Assembly (NCBI GenBank): GCA_963841065.1
Contig: CAWJBI010000055.1
Location: 115,979-179,978 of the forward strand
Length of the DNA stretch: 64,000 nucleotides
Reading direction: 5' to 3'
Source: M0108 sp963841065
GTDB lineage: Bacteria; Pseudomonadota; Gammaproteobacteria; Chromatiales; Chromatiaceae
Below the pieces are notes generated by a model. That model saw nothing but the letters and a program-made list of their open reading frames with translations. It searched no databases and was not told where the DNA came from. Within the stretch, counting starts at the first letter, position 1. Each line of letters begins with the position of its first letter. A program made the position numbers and the translations under genes. Shown in pieces: positions 42,110 to 49,788 of this stretch.

Positions 42110-42514
42110 ATGTACAGCCTCAGCGTTCGCGATCACGTCATGATCGCCCACAGTTTTCGCGGCGCCGTTTTCGGGCCGGCCCAGCGGCTGCACGGCGCCA
42201 CCTATGTGGTGGACCTGGAGCTGCGCCGGCCCAGCCTCGACGCGGACAACCTGGTGGTGGACATCGGTCTGGCGAGCCAGGCCCTGCGCGCCGTCCTCGC
42301 CGACCTCGACTATCGCAACCTGGACGACCACCCGGAGCTCCAGGGCCAGAACACCACCACCGAATTCATGGCGCGGCGGGTCTTTGATGGGGTGGCGGCA
42401 CGTCTGGCCGCCGGGGAGTTGGGGGAGTCGGCACGCGGCATCCAGTCGCTGCGGGTGGTGCTGCACGAGTCTCACCTGGCCTGGGCCGCTTACGAGTCGG
42501 AGTTGTCCGCCTGA
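42110..42514 (+). CDS. 6-pyruvoyl-tetrahydropterin synthase/QueD homologue with altered zinc site
   Basis: 134 residues of the T-fold PTPS/QueD family: MIAHSFRG at the first zinc His position, then RLHGATYVVDLEL where the family normally has HGHxY, so one of the three zinc histidines is Ala. A LDADNLVVDIG segment, LDDHPEL, NTTTEFMARRVF and the late Glu in VVLHESHLAWAAYES are retained. True PTPS converts dihydroneopterin triphosphate to 6-pyruvoyl-tetrahydropterin; QueD makes 6-carboxy-tetrahydropterin. With the changed site, activity may differ. It is embedded between a dehydrogenase and a glycosyltransferase. Confidence 0.82.
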   Translation: MYSLSVRDHVMIAHSFRGAVFGPAQRLHGATYVVDLELRRPSLDADNLVVDIGLASQALRAVLADLDYRNLDDHPELQGQNTTTEFMARRVFDGVAARLAAGELGESARGIQSLRVVLHESHLAWAAYESELSA

Positions 42515-43680
42515 GCCCGCCGATCCCCCCGGGGTCCGACCGCCGGCGGCTCTGGGCCCTGATCCCTGGTGATCTCAATACCCCCACCGGCGGTTACCGC
42601 TATGACCGCCGCATCCTGGCCGGCCTGGCGGATCTGGGCTGGCAGGTTGAGCTTTGCCCCCTGGACCCCAGCTTTCCCGCCCCCACGCCCGCGGCCCGGT
42701 CTCAGGCGCGCCAGGTCCTGGCGGCCATTCCGGATGGCGGCCTGGTGCTGGTGGATGGGCTCGCCTTTGGCGCCCTCCCCGAACTGGCCGAGGCGGAGGG
42801 ACGGCGTTTGCGCCTGGTGGCCCTGGTGCATCACCCCCTGGCGTTGGAGACGGGGCTGGCGCCGGAGCGGGCCGCCGCCCTACGGGACGCCGAGGTCCGC
42901 GCCCTGGCCCAGGCGCGGCTGATCCTGGTGACCAGCCGTTTCACCGCCACCCTGCTCATCGGCTGGGGGGTGCCCCCGGGCCGCCTGCGGGTGGTGGAGC
43001 CGGGGACGGACCCGGCCCCCATCGCCCAGGGCTCGGGCTCCGGCCCCTTGCGCCTGCTCTGCGTCGCCTCTCTCACCCCCCGCAAGGGACATGACCTGCT
43101 GTTGCATGCCCTGGCGGGGCTGCGGGACCGGTCCTGGCACCTGGACTGCGTCGGCAGCCTGGACCGGGACCCGGCCTGGGCCCAGGGCCTGATCCGGCTG
43201 CGGGATGAGCTGGGGCTGGGCGGGCGGGTGAGCCTGCTGGGTACCCTGAGCGACGAGGATCTGGCGGGTCGCTACGGGGCGGCGGATCTCTTCGTCCTGC
43301 CCTCCCGCTTCGAGGGCTATGGCATGGTCTTCGCCGAGGCCTTGGCGCGGGGCCTGCCGATCCTGGCCAGCCGCGCCGGGGCCGTCGGGGCGACAGTCCC
43401 TCCGGAGGCCGGGCTCCTGGTGCCGGCGGACGACCCGGCGGCCTTGGGGCAGGCACTTCGCCGGTTGATGGCTGATCCCGCCCTGCGGCGCCGTCTGGCA
43501 CGGGGTGCCCGCGCCGCCGGCTTGGGCTTGCCGACCTGGCGAGATGCCGTTGCCACCTTCGCCGCCGCTCTGGAGGAAGCATTGGAGCAACAAGCCGATC
43601 GGGAAGCTCCGGGGGAATCCCGGAAGAAAACCCGGCAGTTACACGAGGAGCCAGTCCCACGGGTGGCCCTGGATGGGTGA
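42511..43680 (+). CDS. Glycosyltransferase family 4 (GT-B)
   Basis: About 385 residues. Family-like sequence begins LWALIPGDLNTPTGGYRYDRRIL near 42550, upstream of the first in-frame ATG/GTG-type codon at 42745, so the gene must start earlier. No ATG, GTG or TTG is in frame there; CTG 42511, which overlaps the preceding stop, is a candidate, or a base is missing. The C-terminal Glycos_transf_1 domain has LRLLCVASLTPRKGHDLLL, LGTLSDEDLAGRYGAADLFVLPSRFEGYGMVFAEALARG and the E-x7-E retaining motif. It transfers a nucleotide-activated sugar; acceptor unknown. Its end overlaps the next start. Confidence 0.82.
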   Translation: MSPPIPPGSDRRRLWALIPGDLNTPTGGYRYDRRILAGLADLGWQVELCPLDPSFPAPTPAARSQARQVLAAIPDGGLVLVDGLAFGALPELAEAEGRRLRLVALVHHPLALETGLAPERAAALRDAEVRALAQARLILVTSRFTATLLIGWGVPPGRLRVVEPGTDPAPIAQGSGSGPLRLLCVASLTPRKGHDLLLHALAGLRDRSWHLDCVGSLDRDPAWAQGLIRLRDELGLGGRVSLLGTLSDEDLAGRYGAADLFVLPSRFEGYGMVFAEALARGLPILASRAGAVGATVPPEAGLLVPADDPAALGQALRRLMADPALRRRLARGARAAGLGLPTWRDAVATFAAALEEALEQQADREAPGESRKKTRQLHEEPVPRVALDG

Positions 43681-44690
43681 TTTCAGCACCGATTGGCTGG
43701 CCCTGCGGGAGTCGGCGGATAGTCGTGCCCGCTCCACCCGGCTGGTGGGGAGCCTGCTGGCGCGTCTCGCGGCATTCACCCACGACCCCTGGCGCCGAGT
43801 CCTCGCCCTCGCGCCAGCCCCTGCGCATTCTCGATCTGGGCTGTGGCACCGGGGCCAATTTCCGTTACCTTGCCCCTCGCCTGGGACTGGTGCCGGGCGC
43901 TGGTCCCTGGGACCGGCAAGATTGGATCTGCGTGGATCGGGACCGGAAGCTGTTGGCCGACCTGATCCGCCGCACCGCGGACTGGGCCAGGAGCCGGAAC
44001 CTGACGACCTGCGTCCAGGGAGAGGGGTTGATCATCCAGGGTGTCCCTGGCATCCAAGGCGACCGAGGAGTCCGGGGCGTCCAGAACATTCAGGGAGTCC
44101 AAGATATCCCGGCGCCTGGCCTGCACGGGCGGGTGCGGACCCGGGACCTGGACCTGGCCCGGGGGGCGGAGTCCTTGCTCCTGGGCGCGGGGACCCTGGT
44201 GGTCGCCTCCGCCCTCCTGGATCTGGTCTCGGCGGACTGGCTCGCGGGCCTGCTGCGGGCCTGCGCCCGGAGTCGTTCGCACCTCTACCTGGCCCTCACC
44301 TATGACGGCCGGATCGACTTGTCCCCCGACCACCCCCACGACGGGACCCTGGTCGCCCTGGTCAACGCCCATCAAGGCCGCGACAAGGGGCTGGGGGGTC
44401 CCGCCCTCGGGCCCTCCGCCCCCGCCTGCCTGGCGGAGTTGGCGGCGGGTCTGGGCTTCGCCCTGGAAGCGGCTGACAGTGATTGGGTGCTGGGGCCGGA
44501 CGAGCCGGAGCTCCAGGCGGCCCTGGTCGCCGGCTGGGCGGTCGCCGCCCGGGAGCAGGTGCCCGTTGGGCCTGAGTCAAGGGGACTGGACGAGGAGATT
44601 TGCCGCTGGCACGAGCAGCGTCAGGCGCAAATCGCCGCCGGACTTTTGCATATCCGGGTGGGCCATCGGGATGCCTTGCTATCCCCCTGA
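43673..44690 (+). CDS. SAM-dependent methyltransferase with collagen-like insert, frameshifted
   Basis: About 338 residues. The N-terminus MGDFSTDWLALRESADSRAR reads from ATG 43673, overlapping the glycosyltransferase stop. After one shift near 43805 the SAM motif LRILDLGCGTGANFRYLAPRLG follows, then an acidic DWICVDRDRKLL. Residues about 115-145 are a Gly-x-x-rich stretch (IQGVPGIQGDRGVRGVQ) not expected in this fold. Later parts include LVVASALLDLVSADWL. It is a class I methyltransferase acting on a small molecule, last gene of the plus-strand cluster. The indel is probably sequence error. Confidence 0.72.
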
Positions 44691-44730
44691 GCGGGAGCCC
44701 GGCGCCGGGGCTTACCGGGCCGACGGGGTC

Positions 44731-45483
44731 TCAGGCCGCGCCCTTGCGCAGCAGCAGCATGTAGTTGACGCCCAGGTAGCGGCTGTAATGGAAGCTACGG
44801 TTGAAGGGGTTGATGCGCACGCCGGTGCGGTGGATGAGGGCGAAGGGCGCGCCGAGACCGGCGGTGACCTCGGCGGGCTTGACGAGTTTCCGCCAGTGGT
44901 GGGTGCCCTTCGGCATCCAGCCCAGGACATATTCCGCGCCCAGGATGGCGATCAGGAACGCCGCCCAGGTCCGGTTGATGGTGGCCACCACCATGAGGCC
45001 CCCCGGTCGGACCAGGGTGCCGCAGACCGCGAGGAAGGCCGGCAGGTCTTCCACGTGCTCCACGACCTCCATGTTGAGCACGGCATCGAATTGCGCGCCA
45101 CTGGCCGCGAGGGCCTCCGCGCTCGCCAGCCGGTAGTCCAGATCCAGGCCGCTCCCCAGGGCGTGGAGTTCGGCGACCCGGATGTTCTTGCCCACGACGT
45201 CGATCCCCGTGACCTGGGCGCCGAGGCGCGCCAGGGACTCGCTCAGGATGCCGCCGCCGCAGCCGATGTCCAGCAAGCGCAGGCCGGCCAAGGGCCGCTC
45301 GCCGTTGGGATCGGTGCCAAGGGCCTGGCAGAGGTGAGCGCGCAGGTAGCCGACGCGGAAGGCATTGAGCCGGTGCAGGGGCCAGAAGGGTCCTTCCGCA
45401 TCCCACCAGCGGTGGGCCAGCTTCTCAAAGTAGGCGACCTCGTCGGGATCGATGCTCGGGGCGCTCGGCGGTGGCGTCGTCAT
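44731..45483 (-). CDS. ubiG: Ubiquinone biosynthesis O-methyltransferase UbiG
   Basis: 250 residues from ATG 45483 (a TTG at 45492 is in frame). UbiG performs both O-methylations of ubiquinone synthesis with SAM. Hallmarks are EVAYFEKLAHRWWDAEGPFWPLHRLN at the start, SAM motif RLLDIGCGGGILSESLARLGAQVTGID, VLNMEVVEHVEDLPAFL, and the insert region around INRTWAAFLIAILGAEYVLGWMPKGTHHW, which associates UbiG with the membrane. It lies 36 bp downstream of rnt on the same strand; the pairing may be an operon. Confidence 0.95.
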   Translation of the reverse strand: MTTPPPSAPSIDPDEVAYFEKLAHRWWDAEGPFWPLHRLNAFRVGYLRAHLCQALGTDPNGERPLAGLRLLDIGCGGGILSESLARLGAQVTGIDVVGKNIRVAELHALGSGLDLDYRLASAEALAASGAQFDAVLNMEVVEHVEDLPAFLAVCGTLVRPGGLMVVATINRTWAAFLIAILGAEYVLGWMPKGTHHWRKLVKPAEVTAGLGAPFALIHRTGVRINPFNRSFHYSRYLGVNYMLLLRKGAA

Positions 45484-45518
45484 GGTGGGCAAGGGACTCC
45501 GATGCCGGGTATTGAGGT

Positions 45519-46202
45519 TTATTCACGGAAATCAGGGGTCTCGCCCTGTTGTTCCCCGGGCGGGCCGACCTCCCAGATCCGCACCGGGTCCAGTTCCCGC
45601 CAGCGATTGACGATCTGGCAGAACAACTTGGCGGTCTGATCCACGTCATAGATGGCGGCGTGGGCCTCGCTGTTGTTCCAGCCGAGGCCGGCGACCTGAG
45701 CGGCGCGGGCCAGTACGGTCTGGCCAAAGACCAGCCCCGCCAGGGAGACGGTGTCGAAGACGCTGAAGGAATGAAAGGGGCTGTTTTTGAAGTTGTTGCG
45801 CTCCACCGCCGCCTTGATGAAGCCGAGGTCGAAGGCGGCGTTGTGGCCGACCAGGATGGCGCGATTGCAGCCGCTGCTTTTGACCGCCTTGCGAATGGGC
45901 AGCAGGATGCGGTTCAGGGCCTCCCTTTCGGGCACGGCGTCGCGGAAGGGGTGATGGGGATCGATGCCGGTGAAGGCGAGGGCGCGGGGGTCGATCTCGG
46001 AGCCGAGAAAGGGCAGGACGTGGCAGGAGAGGGTGGCACCGGGGAAGACGTGCCCACGCTCGTCCATGCGGATGACGCTGGCGGCGATCTCCAGCAGGGC
46101 ATGGCGCTGGGGGTCGAAGCCGGCGGTCTCTACGTCCACTACCACCGGCAGGAAGCCACGAAAGCGCCGGGCAATGGTGTGAATCTGTTCTGGTTCGTTC
46201 AT
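45519..46202 (-). CDS. rnt: Ribonuclease T
   Basis: 227 residues from ATG 46202 (GTG 46208 is in frame). A DEDDh 3'-5' exonuclease of the RNase T type that trims tRNA and stable RNA ends as a homodimer. Motif I VVDVETAGFDP holds Asp and Glu, motif II is in GHNAAFDLGFIKAAVERNN, and motif III HAAIYDVDQTA holds the His and Asp. RFRGFLPVVVDVET and PFHPFREA-like HHPFRDAVPEREAL are characteristic of RNase T rather than DnaQ. RNase T is restricted mainly to gammaproteobacteria, which supports the placement of the window. Confidence 0.94.
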   Translation of the reverse strand: MNEPEQIHTIARRFRGFLPVVVDVETAGFDPQRHALLEIAASVIRMDERGHVFPGATLSCHVLPFLGSEIDPRALAFTGIDPHHPFRDAVPEREALNRILLPIRKAVKSSGCNRAILVGHNAAFDLGFIKAAVERNNFKNSPFHSFSVFDTVSLAGLVFGQTVLARAAQVAGLGWNNSEAHAAIYDVDQTAKLFCQIVNRWRELDPVRIWEVGPPGEQQGETPDFRE

Positions 46203-46356
46203 GGGCACAGAATAAGAGTAGCGCCCTTAATTGCAAAGGCCTTTGCGACGGCAGCCTTGGCCACCGGCTTAGGACGGGGCCTGGGGCATCGCCTGGCCGG
46301 CTGCTATAGTGTCTGCCTGGAGACGGTGGTCGGAGACGGGTGGAGAGGGTGGCGTG

Positions 46357-47247
46357 ATGACAAACCAGGTGAATCCGGTTCCCAAGCCGCCGGCCCCGTT
46401 GGCCGGGTTGGGCCTGTGGCTGCTGCTGTTCACCGCCGCCGTCGCTGGGGGTGAGCGCGCCCTCCTGTTTGAAATCAGTGCGCCGGCGGCGCCTCCCTGC
46501 TATCTCTTCGGCACCTTCCATAGCGAAGACCCGCGGGTGCTGGCTCTGTCGCCCGCGACGCAGGACGCCTTCGAGCGGAGCCCTGTCTTTATCCTGGAGA
46601 TGATTCCGGATGCCCAGACGATGACCCGCTCTATGGAAATCATGGTCTATGGGGATGGCCGCGAGCTGGCGCGGGTGGTTGGGGCGCCGCTCTACGGGCG
46701 CCTGGTCGAGGCCCTGGCCGAGTTGGGCCTGCCCGAGGCGGCGATCCGGGGCTTCAAGCCTTGGGCGGCCGCCACCCTCCTGGGCCTGCCCCCGGCCCGG
46801 ACGGGTGAATTCCTCGATATCCACCTCTACCGGACGGCCCTGGCCGCGGGTAAGGAGGTGATCGGCCTGGAGACCATCGAGGAGCAAGTCGCGGTCTTCG
46901 ATAGCCTGGGCGAGGAGGATCAAATCCTCATGCTGAAGGAGACCCTGGACACCCGGCACCAGTTGCCCCTGATCTTTGAGCGCCTCCTTGAGGCCTATCT
47001 CGATCGGGATCTCACCACCTTGGCGCTGCTCGGCGACGAGTACCTGGGCCAGGGCGACCCCGGGCTCGCGGAAAATTTCCGGCGCGCGGCCCTGGATGAT
47101 CGCAACCTGCGCATGGCGGCGCGTCTGGATGCCTATCTACGCGCGGGCGGCTGTTTTATCGCCGTCGGCGCCCTGCACCTGCCGGGAGAAGATGGGCTTC
47201 TGGCGCGTCTTGGGCGGGCCGGCTTGCGGGTGCGGGCGGTGGATTGA
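46357..47247 (+). CDS. TraB/GumN family protein
   Basis: 296 residues. An N-terminal hydrophobic segment (about 14-32, LAGLGLWLLLFTAAVAGG) looks like a signal peptide or anchor, so the protein is probably exported. The TraB/GumN domain has YLFGTFHSEDPRVLAL with the paired family His, FILEMIP, KPWAAATLLGL, GKEVIGLETIEEQV and the C-terminal FIAVGALHLPGEDGLL. These are proposed metal-dependent peptidases related to the Tiki fold; substrate unknown. Start ATG 46357 after GAGAGGGTGG. Divergent from rnt. Confidence 0.85.
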   Translation: MTNQVNPVPKPPAPLAGLGLWLLLFTAAVAGGERALLFEISAPAAPPCYLFGTFHSEDPRVLALSPATQDAFERSPVFILEMIPDAQTMTRSMEIMVYGDGRELARVVGAPLYGRLVEALAELGLPEAAIRGFKPWAAATLLGLPPARTGEFLDIHLYRTALAAGKEVIGLETIEEQVAVFDSLGEEDQILMLKETLDTRHQLPLIFERLLEAYLDRDLTTLALLGDEYLGQGDPGLAENFRRAALDDRNLRMAARLDAYLRAGGCFIAVGALHLPGEDGLLARLGRAGLRVRAVD

Positions 47248-47632
47248 TGGGCCCCAATCGCACCCAAGCTAGCGGCCAGGGTTCCCATTTAGGATGCCGA
47301 GAACCTCTTGGTTGGGCGGTTGATAGGGTTGGGACCTTTTGTGGAAAGGCGCCGACTCGCCGTTGTTGCGCCTGGGCCGCCAAGGTGCCTCTGGGCCCTA
47401 TGGCGATTGAGTTCGATCTATAAACACCCTATATTCCGCTCAAGTTTCAACAGTTGGCTGTCGGGTCATGGGTTTCGAATTTTCTCTCCTGGCTTGAGTC
47501 AGCCGGTGCGGACAGGGATCTACCGGCAAGTAGCCAAGACCGCAAGACAGGCATCCATTCTTCGTTGGGCTAACACCCTAAATCCAAGCCTTACCCGGCA
47601 GTATTTCTGGCTGATAGCTTGTAGGGGGGAAG
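47248..47632. other. Gap upstream of the OmpR-type two-component genes
   Basis: 385 bases without a convincing gene. The middle (about 47410-47490) is relatively AT-rich (CTATAAACACCCTATATTCCG) and may contain the promoter of the two-component operon. I found no PmrA-like box here, so autoregulation through that motif is not evident. Confidence 0.35.
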
Positions 47633-48301
47633 ATGCGCGTACTCATCGTCGAAGATGACCCTCTGCTGGGGGCGGGACTGGTGACCGGACTCGGTCAAGA
47701 TGGCTTTGCGGCGGACTGGCTGACCTCCGCCGAGCCTGCCCTGCATGCCCTGCGTCTCGAGCACTTTGACCTGCTGGTCCTCGACCTGGGGTTGCCAGGG
47801 CAGGATGGTCTCTCGCTGTTGCGGGAGTTACGGAGGGAGGGTTCGACCTTGCCGGTGTTGATACTCACCGCCCGGGATTCCGTTGCGGAGAAGGTCGCTG
47901 GACTCAATGCGGGTGCCGATGACTATCTGGTCAAGCCCTGCGACCTGGATGAATTAAGTGCCCGGCTGCGCGCCCTCGCCAGGCGCGGTTGGGGTCGTCC
48001 CGCGCCACTGTGCAGCGCGGGAGACCTGACCCTGGACGCAACCGCGCGGGTTGTGACCTTGGCTGGGCAAACCCTGACCTTGTCGCCCCGGGAGTTCGAC
48101 CTGCTTGAGGTCCTGATCGCTCACCCCGACCGGGTGGTGCTCCGGGCCCGCCTGGAGGCCAGCACTCAGGGCTGGCAGGGGGAGGTAGAGAGTAATTCAC
48201 TGGAGGTTCACATCCATAATCTGCGGCGCAAGCTTGGGAAGGAACGGGTCCTGACGGTACGGGGCTTTGGTTACCAATTGGTCTCGGAGCCGACGTCTTG
48301 A
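47633..48301 (+). CDS. OmpR-family response regulator (PmrA/QseB-like)
   Basis: 222 residues: receiver domain (about 1-115) with acidic pocket EDD and phospho-Asp in LLVLDLGLPGQDG, the TARD segment and conserved Lys in DDYLVKPCDLDEL. A winged-helix DNA-binding domain follows (about 125-220) with LSPREFDLLEVL and SNSLEVHIHNLRRKLG. Closest in style to PmrA/QseB/BasR regulators. It overlaps the kinase start by 4 bp. Two CTTAAG-N5-CTTAAG boxes in front of the neighbouring cytochrome genes match the binding site of this class, so these genes are the likely regulon. Confidence 0.9.
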   Translation: MRVLIVEDDPLLGAGLVTGLGQDGFAADWLTSAEPALHALRLEHFDLLVLDLGLPGQDGLSLLRELRREGSTLPVLILTARDSVAEKVAGLNAGADDYLVKPCDLDELSARLRALARRGWGRPAPLCSAGDLTLDATARVVTLAGQTLTLSPREFDLLEVLIAHPDRVVLRARLEASTQGWQGEVESNSLEVHIHNLRRKLGKERVLTVRGFGYQLVSEPTS

Positions 48302-49702
48302 ACTCCATCCGGCAGCGACTGATGCTGTCCTTGTTTGGCCTGTGGATCTTGGTCTGGGCCGCGGTGGCCATGATCGCCTTCGATCGCTCCGGTCATGAGG
48401 TTGACGAACTCCTGGATGCTCAGATGGCCCAAACCGCCCATGTCTTGCGTAATCTCAGTTCGGCTGATCCTTCCTCCAGGATGACCATGGCCCCCCAGAC
48501 GCTGTCGGCGGTGGGCCACCCGTACGAGTCGAAATTGAGCTTTCAGCGCTGGCAGGGGGATCAACTGGTCGGAAGCTTTGGCGCGGCACCAGCCGCGCCA
48601 CTGGTGCGGAAGCTGGGGTTTTCTGACCAAAAGCTGGCGGGGGGGACCTCCTGGCGAGTTTTCGGGTTGCCAGGCACCCAGCAGGATGAGCTCTTGTTGG
48701 TGGCCCAGGATTCATCGATTCGCCATGAGTTGGTGCATTTTCTGACAATCAACACCCTCCAGCCCGTCCTCTGGTCCCTACCGCTGAGTATGATACTGAT
48801 CTGGCTGGCGGTGAGTGACGGTCTCGGCCCCCTGTATCGCCTTGCCAGAAGCATTAGCCGCCGCTCCGCGGATCGTTTGGGGCCGATCGACGGGGAAGGT
48901 GTCCCGGTGGAGATCCGCCCGCTGACCGAGGCCCTCAACGGTCTCATGGAGCGGCTCGACGAGGCGCTGGCCATGGAGCGGCGCTTTGCCGCCGATGCCT
49001 CCCATGAATTGCGCACCCCCTTCGCGATCATCCGCACGCACGCCCAAATCGCCCAGCGCAGCGCCGATCCCGCCGAACGTCGCCAAGCCCTCGATAACCT
49101 GATCCTGGGGGTGGACCGGGCGACCCGCCTGATCGCCCAACTCCTGATTCTGGCCCGGCTCCAGGGCGAGTCTCAGCAGGTGGAGCAGGGTGTCTCATCC
49201 CTCGCGGGGGCCGTGAGCCGGGCCGTGGCTCACCAGCAGGCCGCCGCGCAGAGCCGGTCGATCAGCCTGACCACCCTGGTACCCGAGGGTCTATACAGCG
49301 TGGTCGCGGTGCCTGGGGAGGTGCTGGGCACCCTGGTCGGCAATCTCGTGGAGAACGGGGTCAAGTACACGCCGCCGAAGGGCAGGGTCCAGGTGGCATT
49401 AGTACCAGAGCGGGGAGGGCTTCTGCTGCGGGTGACCGACTCCGGCCCTGGCATCCCCCCCGCCAACCGGGAGCGGGTCTTCGACCGCTTCTATCGCCAG
49501 CCCGGACAATCCCAGGCGGGGCGCGGGTCTGGGGCTCGCCATTGTACGGCGCATCTGCACTCTGTACGGTCTGGGAATCGAGTTGCGTGAAGGGGCGGAG
49601 GGGGTGGGCCTGGCGGTTGAGGTGCGCTTCCCCTTGTCTTCCGACTCCCAGCCCTCACCTCCCTTGAGTTGTCGTGGAAAAATGATCTTAAGGTTTTCTT
49701 AA
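48298..49702 (+). CDS. Sensor histidine kinase (PmrB/QseC-like), frameshifted near the end
   Basis: About 467 residues. TM1 (about 8-28), an extracytoplasmic region (about 30-160) containing QRWQGDQLVGSF, TM2 (about 155-175), a short HAMP-like linker, HisKA with phospho-His in AADASHELRTPFAIIRTHAQIA, and HATPase_c with N box (NLVENGVKYT) and G1 (DSGPGIPPANRERVFDRFYR). The frame is lost near 49520; the next frame supplies GLGLAIVRRICTLYG (G2 box) and runs to TAA at 49700-49702. One missing or extra base explains it. The 3' end of this gene is partly duplicated at about 54170-54250. Confidence 0.83.
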
Positions 49703-49703
49703 G
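49687..49703 (+). promoter_or_regulatory. PmrA-like box upstream of the first cytochrome gene
   Basis: CTTAAG-GTTTT-CTTAAG, a perfect direct repeat that fits the PmrA/QseB-type consensus YTTAAK-N5-YTTAAK. It overlaps the stop codon of the kinase gene and lies about 86 bp before the first cytochrome start. The same 17 bases occur at 54266-54282. Confidence 0.7.
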
Positions 49704-49788
49704 CCTCCCGGTTGTAACTGGTGGTGGGACTGGCGGTAATCGCCGCCGAGAATAATGATCCACAGCCCACCCAAAAGAGGAGAGGCAG

